64,000 nt of DNA, taken from the NCBI GenBank assembly GCA_046292465.1, contig JBKBRB010000003.1:62001-126000 (forward strand), read 5' to 3'. The stretch is from JANWWM01 sp046292465 (GTDB lineage: Bacteria > Bacteroidota > Chlorobiia > Chlorobiales > Thermochlorobacteraceae). Positions within the stretch are counted from its first letter, which is position 1, and the number at the start of each line of letters is the position of its first letter. Positions 44,193 to 53,944 of this stretch are shown one piece after another. Made by a program: the position numbers and the translations under genes. The notes beneath the pieces are model-generated. The model was not told the DNA's origin, made no database searches, and was given only the letters and a program-made list of their open reading frames with translations.

Positions 44193-46486
44193 TAAAGTTC
44201 AGCACGAATGCCGACAACAGGCAAGAACGGAATATGATAAACAAACTCGGCTTGTCGCGTGCTTGTGTTCCAAATTTGACCGCTTACATTTTGATTGCTC
44301 AAAACATTCTGCAAATCTACAAAAGCCGTGAGCGTAACATCGCTGGTGAAAAGCCGATAATCGACGCGCACATCGAGGCGACTGTATTCAGGATAGCGAA
44401 GCGCGTTAATTTGTGAAAGGTCTAAAAATCCGCCGACATTGCCCGAAGTCTCTTCATCAAACGGCGTATAAGGCTTGCCGCCCAAGTAACGCCACCGCAC
44501 GCCGATTTCCCAATTCTCATCAATTTTATATCCGACCGTCAGCGAAACCACGTGGCGAAAATCGAAACTGCCTGCGCGCAAAACGCCATCAAGCCCTGCA
44601 TGCTCAATTTGTGAGAGTGAGTAGTTCGCAATGAAGTAATAATTGTCGGTGAATTTTTTCTGCGCGAAAAGTTCTATGCCGTTGGCGCGCCCTGTGCCGC
44701 CGTTGGTAAGGCGTTCATCTAAACCGAATGTGCCAAATTCGGTCGCTAAGTTCGCCATAGAGAGCGCAGGAATTTGAGAAGAAGCAGAGTAGTTGCGATA
44801 CGCTTTCGCGAAGGCTTCCAAAGTGAATTTCAAATCCTCGTTTGGATAAAACTCTAAGCCTGTAACGAAGTGGTCAGCGCGCAACGGTTGCAAGGCGCGA
44901 TTTTCAGGCTTCGCCATTGTCCAAACCATCGGCGGCGATTGGTAGTAAATGCCGTAGGCGAAATTGAGTTTGAGATTATGTCGCAAGTAAATGCTCAATC
45001 CTGTGCGTGGCGCAAACGAGAGCGGCGCATCGATGTAACTGAAATAATCAAAGCGTGCGCCCGCTGTGAGGCTGAATCGGTTGAGGAAAAGTTTATTGTA
45101 TTGCGCGTAGCCGCCGAACTTAATGGCAGACGCATTGCGCGTTTCATTTACCGCAGGACGAAGTGTAACCGTGAAAGGGTCAAAGTAAGGTTGAATGTTG
45201 ATTTGATTTCGTGCAGAAAGTTGACGTGCGACAATGCCCGCTTCAAACAAGTCGTCGCCTGAAATGCGATAGGAAAGGTCGGAGCGCAAAACGAACTCGC
45301 GCTCTGACGATTCGTTGCGGTATTTGTCTTCGGGTGTGCCTTGTGTGCTCGGCTCTACGGTGCGCGTGAAGAAGGTGTAGTAAGCGTTTGAAACCGATGT
45401 GCGAATAAACGACTGCTTATTCAAAAGCCAAGTATGCGAAAGTCCGAGCACGTATTGCCATTGGTTGTTTTCGTTGAGGTTGGTTGCGCTTGGGTTTGAG
45501 GATTGACGAATGTTATCGCGCCCGCCAACGCCGATGAGCGCGAAGCGATGATTAGCATCGAGGTCGTAGGTGAGTTTAAGGTTGAAGTTCGTGTAGTTTG
45601 GAATTGTGGTTTTGAACGAGGGGTCTAAAAGGTTGAGGACTTCGTCGTAATAGCTTTGCCGACCTGCAATCATGAACGCGCCTTTGCCGCCGTTGAGAGG
45701 TCCTTCGGTCATTGCGCCTGCGCCGACCGTGCCCAGAATGGCGCGGCTTTCGCCTTTGTTCCGATTGCCTTCGCGAAAGTGAATATCCATCACCGACGAC
45801 ATTCTGTCGCCGTATTTGCTCGAAAAGCCGCCTGCGCTGAAAGTTACATCTTGCAGAAAATCCACTTGAAGCATGCCAACTTCGCCGCCGCCTGTGCCTT
45901 GTATGCCGAAGTGATTGATGTTTGGCACTTCAATGCCATCAATCAAAATGAAATTTTCGGCAGGGCTTCCGCCGCGCACAATCAAGTCGTTGCGTGTGTC
46001 AGACGAGACCACCACGCCCGGCAAAAGAAGCATCATGCGCGTTACATCTTCGCTTGCGCCTGGGGCGCGGCGAATTTCCTCTTGCGAAAGTTTATTCGTC
46101 GAAACCTTTGCATCTTCGGCGCGCTCAAAAAGATTATCGACGACGGTAATTTCTCGCGCCTGTGCCGAGCGCACATTCAGCTCGAGCGGAAGGTAGGTCG
46201 GCTTTGAGGCTTTAATGACGATGTCAGTTTTGGTGAGCGTGTTGTATTCAAATGCATCGACCTTGACCTGCACAACGCCTACGGGAATTTCCGTGATGTT
46301 GAACTTGCCATTGGCATCGCTTATAGCCCCTTGTTTTGTGCCTACGATGGAAACCTTTGCGCCGACTATCGGCTGTTTCGTTTCGCGGTCGCGCACAACG
46401 CCCTCGAGCGTGCCCGTCAAGGTTTGACCAACAAGAGAATGAACACAAAGGAAGAGAAGAATCGTCAAAAACGATGGGTGATGCAT
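44192..46486 (-). CDS. TonB-dependent receptor with carboxypeptidase-regulatory-like domain
   Basis: 764 residues from ATG at 46486. Signal peptide MHHPSFLTILLFLCVHSLVG. Carboxypeptidase-regulatory domain at about 23-105 (GVVRDRETKQPIVGAKVS), then plug VSTNKLSQEEIRRAPGAS, VRGGSPAENFILIDGIEVPN and barrel ending PFLPVVGIRAEL. The substrate is not predictable; the plug is of the FecA/oar-like Bacteroidota class. The partner lipoprotein follows immediately. Confidence 0.88.
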   Translation of the reverse strand: MHHPSFLTILLFLCVHSLVGQTLTGTLEGVVRDRETKQPIVGAKVSIVGTKQGAISDANGKFNITEIPVGVVQVKVDAFEYNTLTKTDIVIKASKPTYLPLELNVRSAQAREITVVDNLFERAEDAKVSTNKLSQEEIRRAPGASEDVTRMMLLLPGVVVSSDTRNDLIVRGGSPAENFILIDGIEVPNINHFGIQGTGGGEVGMLQVDFLQDVTFSAGGFSSKYGDRMSSVMDIHFREGNRNKGESRAILGTVGAGAMTEGPLNGGKGAFMIAGRQSYYDEVLNLLDPSFKTTIPNYTNFNLKLTYDLDANHRFALIGVGGRDNIRQSSNPSATNLNENNQWQYVLGLSHTWLLNKQSFIRTSVSNAYYTFFTRTVEPSTQGTPEDKYRNESSEREFVLRSDLSYRISGDDLFEAGIVARQLSARNQINIQPYFDPFTVTLRPAVNETRNASAIKFGGYAQYNKLFLNRFSLTAGARFDYFSYIDAPLSFAPRTGLSIYLRHNLKLNFAYGIYYQSPPMVWTMAKPENRALQPLRADHFVTGLEFYPNEDLKFTLEAFAKAYRNYSASSQIPALSMANLATEFGTFGLDERLTNGGTGRANGIELFAQKKFTDNYYFIANYSLSQIEHAGLDGVLRAGSFDFRHVVSLTVGYKIDENWEIGVRWRYLGGKPYTPFDEETSGNVGGFLDLSQINALRYPEYSRLDVRVDYRLFTSDVTLTAFVDLQNVLSNQNVSGQIWNTSTRQAEFVYHIPFLPVVGIRAEL

Positions 46487-46540
46487 GAATGTGAAGTGTG
46501 TTTCGGATAGAAAAAACAACGCAAAAAGGTCAATGCAAAG

Positions 46541-47653
46541 TTAAGGCAACTGTCCGAATGGAACCGGTGTAAAGCACAAGATAAAAATAAGAATGCTAAT
46601 CCAACCGATTGCCATGCGCGAGGCGTCGAGGCGATGTTCTTCTAAAACAGGTGGGTGGTCTAAACGAACAAATCGCCACAGGAGCAGTGCCCAGATAATC
46701 CAACTGGCCCAAGAAATTTCGCGAACCCAAGCCGGATACGGAAATCCCGAAAACGATTGATTGGCAAAGGAGGCGAAAATAAACGCAATCCACTCGGCAA
46801 AGGTCGGCAAGCCTAACAAGATGATTAACGCTAAGAAAATTCGCGCGACATAGAACTGTGTTTTGCGTCCGAACATGGCATAAATCACATGCCCGCCGTC
46901 CAACTGCCCAACAGGCAAAAGGTTCAAGGCGGTTACGAAACAGCCGAGCCAGCCCGCGAAAAGGTAAGGATAGTGATACATTTCGGTCATCGGCGGAAGG
47001 TTTGGACCAGCGAAGGCTTGTTCCAACAGCCAATAGAGCAAATTTTTCCCCGTGTAGAGCGCGCCCGAGCGAACAGGAATTTCGCCGTGAAGTTTGTAAT
47101 AAAGTTCGTATTCAGGGTGAATTTGAAGGATATACTCAATCGGCGGAAGCGTGGCGAATCCGTAAATTAGAAGCCCAAGCGCGACGACGAACCCTGCAAT
47201 CGGACCGTAGACGCCGATATCGAAAAGGCTTTTAGAACTTGGAATACGTTCTTTCATGCGAATCATTGCGCCGAAAGTGCCTATCGGAAAAAGAAACGGC
47301 AAGGGCGGCATTGGAATGTAGTAAGGAAGCGAAGCGCGAACACGGTGAGCCATTGTTGCAAAAAAATGTCCGAACTCGTGGCAGGTGAGGAAAAAGAGAA
47401 GCGAAAAGGAATAAGGAAACCCATATTGCAACTGCTTGAACGCGTCAGTGAGGCTATCGAGCGGAATTTCTCTGCCGACCCAATACGCACCTGCAACGCT
47501 CGTGGTTATCACGGTGAGTAAAAAAAGTAGAACATGGAGTGCGTAGTTGTGTTCTCCAAAGCGGCTCGAAAACGACGGCGACGGTTGTAAATTTGATGTT
47601 AGCGCGTCTGAATACGGCTCTTGACGGCTTGGACGCGAGCGTTCATCTTCCAT
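46541..47653 (-). CDS. Site-2-protease-like M50 membrane metalloprotease
   Basis: 370 residues, about six to seven helices. The zinc motif HEFGH (His92, Glu93, His96) lies in the first conserved helix and NLLPVGQLDGGH (Asp252) supplies the third zinc ligand. No PDZ domain is visible, so it belongs to the group of small M50 proteases of Bacteroidota rather than RseP. A Ser/Gln-rich N-terminal head of about 35 residues faces the cytoplasm. Possible role in regulated membrane proteolysis, target unknown. Confidence 0.88.
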   Translation of the reverse strand: MEDERSRPSRQEPYSDALTSNLQPSPSFSSRFGEHNYALHVLLFLLTVITTSVAGAYWVGREIPLDSLTDAFKQLQYGFPYSFSLLFFLTCHEFGHFFATMAHRVRASLPYYIPMPPLPFLFPIGTFGAMIRMKERIPSSKSLFDIGVYGPIAGFVVALGLLIYGFATLPPIEYILQIHPEYELYYKLHGEIPVRSGALYTGKNLLYWLLEQAFAGPNLPPMTEMYHYPYLFAGWLGCFVTALNLLPVGQLDGGHVIYAMFGRKTQFYVARIFLALIILLGLPTFAEWIAFIFASFANQSFSGFPYPAWVREISWASWIIWALLLWRFVRLDHPPVLEEHRLDASRMAIGWISILIFILCFTPVPFGQLP

Positions 47654-47782
47654 TGATTGATGTGATAGTGCTTGAAAACGATAGGTCTAACATAAGCCTA
47701 AATTAGAAAAGTTCTATGCACAGTCTCGGATAAAACTTACTTATAGAAACTTATTTTAGAGCGAACTCCAAAACAAAGACAA

Positions 47783-48175
47783 ATGACAACACAAAAACGA
47801 GTGGTTTTAATTATTGATGATGAAATTGATTCGCTGACCTTGCTTTCACGAGCCATTGGAACTGCATACAATGTGATTGCAAAGAACGACGGCAGCGAAG
47901 CTTTGCGTTGGCTTCAAGCAGGCAACACGCCCGACTTGATTATCACAGATATCATGATGCCGAACATGGACGGCACGGAGTTTGTCAAAATCCTTCGTTC
48001 TAGTAAATCGCACCGACATACGCCGATTATTGTTGTGTCGGCAAACAGCGATGTGCGCACGCGCATTAAGTTTCTTCAAATGGGCGTCAATGATTATCTC
48101 GGAAAGCCTATTCACCCTGAGGAATTAGTGCTTCGAATCAACAACATTTTCAAACTGCTCTCTCGCGCCGAGTAA
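47783..48175 (+). CDS. Single-domain response regulator
   Basis: 130 residues. IIDDEIDS, phospho-acceptor in LIITDIMMPNMDG, VVSANS and Lys in YLGKPIHPEEL are canonical. Ten bases before the glycosyltransferase start, so possibly co-transcribed; no kinase adjoins. Confidence 0.88.
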   Translation: MTTQKRVVLIIDDEIDSLTLLSRAIGTAYNVIAKNDGSEALRWLQAGNTPDLIITDIMMPNMDGTEFVKILRSSKSHRHTPIIVVSANSDVRTRIKFLQMGVNDYLGKPIHPEELVLRINNIFKLLSRAE

Positions 48176-48185
48176 CGACAAAAGA

Positions 48186-49250
48186 ATGTTAGTTTTCTTA
48201 TTCGTCATCTGCACGATTTTTATTTGTCTGAATGTGATTGCCTATATCGGGCTTTCAAAAGTGGAGTATGAATCCAAGACGGCGATTATTTTTCCAAACC
48301 CTGATGTTCAACAAATCTTTGTGTCTGTCATTGTTGCCGCACGAAACGAAGCAATTAATTTGCCTGCGTTGCTCAATGCGCTCATTGCGCAAACGCATCG
48401 TTTGCTTGAAATCATTATTGTCTCTGACCGCTCTACGGACGACACGCCTGCGGTTGTTCGGCTCTTTCAAGATGCTCGGATTCGATTTGTGGAAATCAAA
48501 GACGTGCCAAAAGGGGTTTCGCCCAAAAAGCATGCGCTTGCAACAGGGATACGCATGGCACGCGGCGAGATTTTATTTTTGACCGACGCCGACTGCCGCC
48601 CAGCACCGAGTTGGATTGCCGATACGCTCAAATGCTTCGATAAACGCACAGCCGCCGTCATTGGCTATTCGCCCTTTCGCAAAAAAGAAAACGAAAAATT
48701 CATCGAGTGCTTCCAACGTTACGAGTGCTTCCGAACCGCAATGCTTTCAGCGGGTGCAGTCGGACGAAACGCGCCGTATATGGCAACAGGACGAAACCTT
48801 GCCTATCGTAAAGAAGTCTTTGAAACCATTGGCGGCTTCGACGCCATTAAGCACATCTTGAGCGGCGACGACGATTTGCTCCTGCAACGCATTGCACGAA
48901 AAACGCGCATGAAAATCAAGTATTTTGTCTCGCCAACTGCCGAAGTCGAGACCGACCCCCAACCAACGCTCGAGAAATTCCTCAATCAAAAAGCAAGGCA
49001 CTATTCAGCCGCCTTTCACTATCCGCCAGCGTCCATCTTTTTTTTAATGACCTATCACTTGGTCAATTTCGCAATGGTCTTCGCGTTGCCATTCCAACTT
49101 TTGATTGGCGGATTTTCGCTTTCGCAAGCCATCTCGCTTTTTGGTGAAGAAGAGTTTCGCTGGAAAGCCATGTATTTAGAGCCGATTTATGCCATCTATG
49201 CTCTTTTCTCGCCGCTGTTAGCCTTCAAAAAATTTCAGTGGAAGGCATAG
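48186..49250 (+). CDS. Membrane family-2 glycosyltransferase
   Basis: 354 residues: a membrane helix at 3-21, GT-A domain with VSVIVAARNEAINLPALL, VSDRSTDDT and the DxD-like TDADC, ATGRNLAYRKEVF, and GDDDLLLQRI, then C-terminal helices. Likely a polyprenyl-linked or surface glycan transferase. Stops two bases before the converging hydrolase stop. Confidence 0.88.
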   Translation: MLVFLFVICTIFICLNVIAYIGLSKVEYESKTAIIFPNPDVQQIFVSVIVAARNEAINLPALLNALIAQTHRLLEIIIVSDRSTDDTPAVVRLFQDARIRFVEIKDVPKGVSPKKHALATGIRMARGEILFLTDADCRPAPSWIADTLKCFDKRTAAVIGYSPFRKKENEKFIECFQRYECFRTAMLSAGAVGRNAPYMATGRNLAYRKEVFETIGGFDAIKHILSGDDDLLLQRIARKTRMKIKYFVSPTAEVETDPQPTLEKFLNQKARHYSAAFHYPPASIFFLMTYHLVNFAMVFALPFQLLIGGFSLSQAISLFGEEEFRWKAMYLEPIYAIYALFSPLLAFKKFQWKA

Positions 49251-49251
49251 G

Positions 49252-50124
49252 CTATGCGCTTGTAACGATGCTCTTTTGTGCATTTTCAAAGTGTGAAGCC
49301 AGCAGGTGCGTGAAGTCGTCAATCGATTCAAGCATCGGTAAGTGTCCAATGCCTTCAAATTCAGCAAATGTGGTTGGCAGTTCAGGGTGTTGGGCAAGGC
49401 GCGTTTTGTAAAGCGTGGTCATGCCTTCGGGTGGAATGGTCTTGTCGGCTGTTCCGACACACAAAAGGAGCGGAGAAGGAATAGAAACCACTTGCTCATG
49501 ATAGCGGCGCAGAATATCGGGATTGAGCGAAAATGTGCCGACCTTTTCCGCCGCTTCCGCATTAGTGTTCAAGAAATCATCGACCAAAATTTTTTCATAT
49601 TCTTTTGGAATCGGTTGCGAGGTGGCTTTCTGAATGAAGGCGCGTTTGAAGAAATCGAGATGAAATAAAAACTTCAAGTTCATGGTGCTGCGAATGAACA
49701 CCGAAAGCAGTTCCATTTGAACCGCACTGTAAGTGAAAATCCCACACGCGATAATCGTCGTTGAGAGCAGTTGCGCCTGATGTCGATGCGCGAGTTCCGC
49801 CGTAACCATCGACCCCATTGAGTGTCCAACAAGATGCACTTGTGATAATCCTAAATGCTCAATAAGTGCAGATGCTTCGTCAGCAAGCGCCTCAATCGTG
49901 AAATGCGGTGTGCGTGCAGTAAGACGGGTGCGACCTGTGCCGCTTTGGTCAAAGCAGATGGTGCGAAATGTCGGAGAAAGCCGCTGGGCAACGGGCGTCC
50001 AATACTGTGCCGACATTGCCCAACCATTGATGAAGAGCACGGGCGTTTTATCGAAGTCTGCGGGGTGTTCCGCTGCAGAATCTTCAAAGTAAAGCAGGCT
50101 TTGTTTGGTTTGGAGCGTGCTCAT
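49252..50124 (-). CDS. Alpha/beta-hydrolase
   Basis: 290 residues. Nucleophile Ser102 in LVGHSMGSM, Asp in CVGTADKTIP and His in GIGHLPMLE complete the triad. A near-perfect AAGGAGGT Shine-Dalgarno is five bases before the ATG, rare in this window. Substrate unknown. A small 59-residue gene lies just upstream. Confidence 0.85.
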   Translation of the reverse strand: MSTLQTKQSLLYFEDSAAEHPADFDKTPVLFINGWAMSAQYWTPVAQRLSPTFRTICFDQSGTGRTRLTARTPHFTIEALADEASALIEHLGLSQVHLVGHSMGSMVTAELAHRHQAQLLSTTIIACGIFTYSAVQMELLSVFIRSTMNLKFLFHLDFFKRAFIQKATSQPIPKEYEKILVDDFLNTNAEAAEKVGTFSLNPDILRRYHEQVVSIPSPLLLCVGTADKTIPPEGMTTLYKTRLAQHPELPTTFAEFEGIGHLPMLESIDDFTHLLASHFENAQKSIVTSA

Positions 50125-50147
50125 AGCGACCTCCTTTTTGTGCCGTG

Positions 50148-50327
50148 CTACTCGGCTTCAATAACGTCCTCAACGCTTTTCCAGAGCGGTGTAGCCGAGT
50201 AAATGCAAAAGAAAAAGTTGATGTAGTAAGAACGAAGTGCACTTTTGTCGAGACGAAGCCTGACAATGGAAAAAAGCGTTTTCCATCGCCAAAACCAGAA
50301 GTCTGTGATATAAAAGAAGAAGCCCAT
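50148..50327 (-). CDS. Candidate 59-residue aromatic-rich protein
   Basis: Starts MGFFFYITDFWFWRWKTLFS and later reads INFFFCIYSATPLWKSVEDV. Many Trp/Phe/Tyr suggest membrane association. It ends 23 bases before the hydrolase ATG. Overlapping frame in another phase (50170-50355) competes with it; the choice rests on aromatic/charged composition and proximity to the hydrolase. Function unknown. Confidence 0.45.
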   Translation of the reverse strand: MGFFFYITDFWFWRWKTLFSIVRLRLDKSALRSYYINFFFCIYSATPLWKSVEDVIEAE

Positions 50328-50416
50328 TGTGTAAAGTGGTTCGAACAACGTTCATCGAGTCAATTCAAACTACATCTGAAATGTAAGCAAGTTCTCGTGA
50401 TTTTGGAACGAATTTT

Positions 50417-52147
50417 TTAATAATCGATCGATTCAATCTCGCCGAGTGAAAAGCCAAAAGAAGGAAGCGAATAAGAGATGCCGATGTTAAGTGTGATGCC
50501 GTTGAAGTTCGTATCGCGGAAGCCGCGCGCTGTGAAAGGAATGCTAAAAGTTTGGGAGTCGTCCTCAGCAGAAGAATCTTTGTATTTAAGCGAACTAAGA
50601 AAAGGCGGAAAGCCAAATTTGTAGTTGCCGCCAATGCTGAAGAGCAAATCAGGTGTGAGCATCAACTCGAGCCCGAAGTCGGCACGAACCGAAGCGGTAA
50701 TGAACGAAAGGCTTTCCAAATCGCCTTCGTTTGTGTTGCCCACGCTGAGAAAAAGCCCATCAAGACCAGCCGAGCCGCCGAGGTAGAAGTTCCAACGACG
50801 GAGCCAGAATTTTTTCATTGCGCCAGCGTAGCCGCTTAAAATCAAAGCCGAGATGCCATTTGGTGCGGCAGGAGTGAAAGAGGTATTGCCAATGCCAAAC
50901 CCAAAGTCAGCCGTTGCAAAAAGTTGTCGCACGCCTGTTTGCTTGGCAAGGTTATAGTGAAATCCGAGTTCAATGCCGCCTGCTTCGGTAATATCTTCTT
51001 TGAGTGCGAAGGCAAGTGGAACAGTTGTGAAAGAGAAATCATCAACCCCGTAGTCGCTAAGCATTTCGCGGCGTAAGGGCGTGGTTTCTTTGGAGAGGCG
51101 AAGTCGGAAAAATTTAGGGCGAATGGCAATGTCCAAGCCAAACTGTGGGTGCTCTTTGAGCAAGACACCGCGCTCGACGCCACTTGTGATGTGCGGATAA
51201 AAGGTCGACGTCGCAGAAGGATTTTTACGATTGTCCCCAACGGAAGCAACGCGGAAAAATCCAATTTTGCGCTCTTCTAACTCGCCTTTGGAATTTTCAA
51301 AAAGTTCTTCAGCGTAAAATCCGTCGTCTAATTCAACGCCTTCGCGTGTGCCGATGTTGGCTTCGGGCGTTGCGCCGCGCAGGCTTAAAATTTCAGCCGT
51401 AACTTGAAAGTCGGGCAATCGGCGCATGGCTAAACTCAAATTTCTCGCCCATGCTTCAATCGCAGAAAGCCGCGCATAGTCTTCACCTGAAAGCGTGCGT
51501 CGCCGCGTTTGGTAGCTCTTATCGATAGAAGCCGTTGCCGTGCCGCTTTGCATAACCGAGCCGCCTTGTAAGAACACAGCCTCCGAATTGCCGTCAGGAT
51601 TGGTTTTGACGCGAAACCAAAGAATGTAGCCCGAAATCTCAACCGTTAAATTCCTTTCTTCATCGGTCGACTCGTTGTAGCGCGTCACAACGGGCACATA
51701 AAGGTATGCCGCGTTCAACACTTTAAGGATATCCTCTGCGGTCAAGCCCGAGCCTTTGAGTTTGTTTGCTGCTGCCATCGCTAAATCTTCTTCCTTCAAA
51801 TTGCCAAGCGCACGCTCTTCGGCAACGGCTTTCAGCGCCAGAGAAACTTGCGGGATAATCGTTTCATTAAGAATCGCCGTGATTTGTGAAGGCGTGGCAT
51901 TGCGAAAGCCCAACGCGGAAACTCGCTCGCGATAAGCCGAAAGCGCGCTATCGGAAAGTGAGTTGTAGTCAAAACGCGGCAACTGAATGTGATAATTGAT
52001 GCGATTTTCAATCATCGCGCTTGGAACACTCACAAGTGAAAGATTCAAAAGCCCGAGCGATGAAATCGATTTGCGTTGATATTTGCGCTCTTGTGCCGAA
52101 ACCGCAACGGAAAAGAGCAAAATGGTGATGAAAAGAAGACGTGGCAT
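50417..52147 (-). CDS. Large outer-membrane beta-barrel protein
   Basis: 576 residues. Signal peptide MPRLLFITILLFSVAVSAQ, an alpha-helical soluble part (about 30-200), then strands such as VRADFGLELMLTPDLLFSIG ending GITLNIGISYSLPSFGFSLG and a Tyr terminus. Family not recalled. The 624-residue extension is rejected because the N-terminal signal fits only the ATG at 52147. Histidine kinase upstream on the same strand ends 55 bases away. Confidence 0.72.
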   Translation of the reverse strand: MPRLLFITILLFSVAVSAQERKYQRKSISSLGLLNLSLVSVPSAMIENRINYHIQLPRFDYNSLSDSALSAYRERVSALGFRNATPSQITAILNETIIPQVSLALKAVAEERALGNLKEEDLAMAAANKLKGSGLTAEDILKVLNAAYLYVPVVTRYNESTDEERNLTVEISGYILWFRVKTNPDGNSEAVFLQGGSVMQSGTATASIDKSYQTRRRTLSGEDYARLSAIEAWARNLSLAMRRLPDFQVTAEILSLRGATPEANIGTREGVELDDGFYAEELFENSKGELEERKIGFFRVASVGDNRKNPSATSTFYPHITSGVERGVLLKEHPQFGLDIAIRPKFFRLRLSKETTPLRREMLSDYGVDDFSFTTVPLAFALKEDITEAGGIELGFHYNLAKQTGVRQLFATADFGFGIGNTSFTPAAPNGISALILSGYAGAMKKFWLRRWNFYLGGSAGLDGLFLSVGNTNEGDLESLSFITASVRADFGLELMLTPDLLFSIGGNYKFGFPPFLSSLKYKDSSAEDDSQTFSIPFTARGFRDTNFNGITLNIGISYSLPSFGFSLGEIESIDY

Positions 52148-52202
52148 ATGTGGTATGTATTGATGAAGGTTCAATTTACAACCAATTGCACAATGAATGC
52201 AC

Positions 52203-53417
52203 TCAATTCTTGAATTGCTGATTTGGCTCTCGGAGGCGACTTGGCTCTTGTGAAAGCGGGAGTTTAATTCGGAATGTTGTGCCTTTTCCAACTTCGCTAT
52301 GTTTGAGAATCAACTTGCCTCTGTGATAATCCTCAATGATGCGCTTGGCGAGCGAAAGCCCAAGTCCCCAACCGCGCGACTTTGTGGTGAATCCCGCCTT
52401 AAAAATGTCGTGTTTGTATTTGTTCTCAATGCCTTTGCCCGTGTCGGAAATGTCAATGACAACGAAGCGTTCTTCCTTGAAAATTGTGGCGGAAATCGTT
52501 CCAACTTTTCCTTGAATGGCGTCAATGCCGTTCTTAATGATGTTTTCAATCACCCACTCAAAAAGTTCACGGTTGATTGGTGCAAAAATATCGGGTGTAT
52601 CGTTCAAGTAAAGTTCAATACTTTTGCCCATTTGCGGAATTCGACTGCGGTAATAGTTGAACATTGCGGCGACAACTTCGCCGATGTTTTCTTCCTTCAA
52701 ACTTACCTTTGAGCCGATTTTTGAAAAGCGTGTGGCAACGCGGTTCAAGCGTTTTAAGTCGGTTTGCATTTCAAAAATAATTTGAGCCTGTTTTTCGGGG
52801 TTATCGCTTGCAGTTTTTAGAAGTTCAATCCAACCCATCAAACTTGAAATCGGCGTGCCAAGTTGATGAGCGGTTTCTTTGGACAGCGCAACCCACAAGT
52901 TCGACTGCTCATTGCGACGAATGACGCTGAAACTGAAATAGGCAATTAGAATAAAGACGCCGGCCGCAACGCTGGTTAAAATCGGTGCAATGCGCAACAT
53001 CACAACCAAATCTGAATCGCCGTAATGCACATATTGAAGCACTATCGTATCGAGTTTAACCGCAACGGGGTCATACTGCGCATCTAACTCCAACCGCTTT
53101 TTCTCTAAGAATGCTTTGACAAACGCCTCGCCTTTTGAAGAGTCGACTTTGATGTTGCGAATGGTGCTGGGGTTCATTTGTGCATCGGTGAGCATCACAG
53201 GAAAATCAATCACTGTTATGATTTCATTGAAGATGAACGAAATTTCCTGCGGGTTTTCAAGCTCGATGAGCAAGTTGAGCGATTTAACCCAAAGGTCGAC
53301 CTTTTGCTTTTGCTGTTCGCGAATCGACTCGATAACTTTTTGCGTGAAGAGAAAGAAGATGATTGCGCCAAGCGCGGCGGAAAAAATAAAGAACCCTTTG
53401 ATGGTGCTGTTTTTCAT
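52203..53417 (-). CDS. Membrane sensor histidine kinase
   Basis: 404 residues. TM helix at 7-23, periplasmic region of about 120 residues, TM 2 at 145-165, short HAMP-like linker, then HisKA with His184 (SKETAHQLGTPISSLMGW), N box IENIIKNGID, G1 DTGKGI and G2 GWGLGLSLAK. No cognate regulator adjoins; single-domain receivers at 26.5 and 47.8 kb are candidates. Start set at 53417 (MKNSTIKGFFIF). Confidence 0.9.
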   Translation of the reverse strand: MKNSTIKGFFIFSAALGAIIFFLFTQKVIESIREQQKQKVDLWVKSLNLLIELENPQEISFIFNEIITVIDFPVMLTDAQMNPSTIRNIKVDSSKGEAFVKAFLEKKRLELDAQYDPVAVKLDTIVLQYVHYGDSDLVVMLRIAPILTSVAAGVFILIAYFSFSVIRRNEQSNLWVALSKETAHQLGTPISSLMGWIELLKTASDNPEKQAQIIFEMQTDLKRLNRVATRFSKIGSKVSLKEENIGEVVAAMFNYYRSRIPQMGKSIELYLNDTPDIFAPINRELFEWVIENIIKNGIDAIQGKVGTISATIFKEERFVVIDISDTGKGIENKYKHDIFKAGFTTKSRGWGLGLSLAKRIIEDYHRGKLILKHSEVGKGTTFRIKLPLSQEPSRLREPNQQFKN

Positions 53418-53443
53418 TGAAATAAAAATTGCATCTGCAAGCG

Positions 53444-53451
53444 CAAAGATA
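53444..53451 (-). promoter_or_regulatory. Probable kinase -7 promoter element
   Basis: Minus strand TATCTTTG, full match to TAnnTTTG, 26 bases before the kinase ATG. No good TTTG 19-20 bases upstream. Confidence 0.4.
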
Positions 53452-53484
53452 AGAACGATTTGCCGTTGCTTGTCAGGCTTTTCG

Positions 53485-53516
53485 TTTGGCACGCGCTTGA
53501 AAAGATGTTAGATTTG
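53485..53516 (+). promoter_or_regulatory. Probable gcvH promoter
   Basis: TTTG (53485-53488), 20 bases, TAGATTTG (53509-53516). ATG of gcvH follows at 53553. Supports that start over the longer frame. Confidence 0.6.
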
Positions 53517-53552
53517 CAAGCAATTTTCACTCAACTTTTGTCTACTCTTACA

Positions 53553-53933
53553 ATGAACTTTCCAGAAACACTTCGCTACACCAAAGAACATGAATGGATT
53601 GTGATGGAATCGGCGGACATTGCTCGCGTCGGCATCACAGATTTTGCACAATCAGAACTTGGCGACATTGTCTTCGTCGACCTGAAAAGCGTGGGCACAA
53701 AACTGAACGCTAACGACATTTTCGGAACGGTCGAAGCCGTCAAGACCGTCTCCGACTTGTTCTTGCCTGTGGCAGGCGAAATTGTCGAAGTCAACGAAGC
53801 CCTCAAAGACGCATCGCTGGTAAATAAATCGCCCTACGAAGACGGGTGGATGATTAAAATCAAAGTCAATAATCCGGCAGATGTAGAAGCCTTAATGACG
53901 GCATCGGATTATCGGGCGCAAATCGGTCAGTAG
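53553..53933 (+). CDS. gcvH: Glycine cleavage system H protein
   Basis: 126 residues. YTKEHEW and VGITDFAQSELGDIVFVDL open it; the lipoylated Lys64 lies in TVEAVKTVSDLF. Shuttles the aminomethyl group in glycine cleavage. Other gcv genes are absent here, so it stands alone. Start given by promoter and MNFPETLRYTKEHEW. Confidence 0.96.
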   Translation: MNFPETLRYTKEHEWIVMESADIARVGITDFAQSELGDIVFVDLKSVGTKLNANDIFGTVEAVKTVSDLFLPVAGEIVEVNEALKDASLVNKSPYEDGWMIKIKVNNPADVEALMTASDYRAQIGQ

Positions 53934-53944
53934 TCGTGGCAGCG

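Noticed and set aside
45656..46207. 183-residue plus-strand frame inside the TonB receptor
   Set aside because: Antisense shadow; composition follows the receptor frame.
50170..50355. 61-residue frame competing with the 59-residue aromatic-rich protein
   Set aside because: Out of phase; the other frame has the better composition and ends just before the hydrolase ribosome-binding site.
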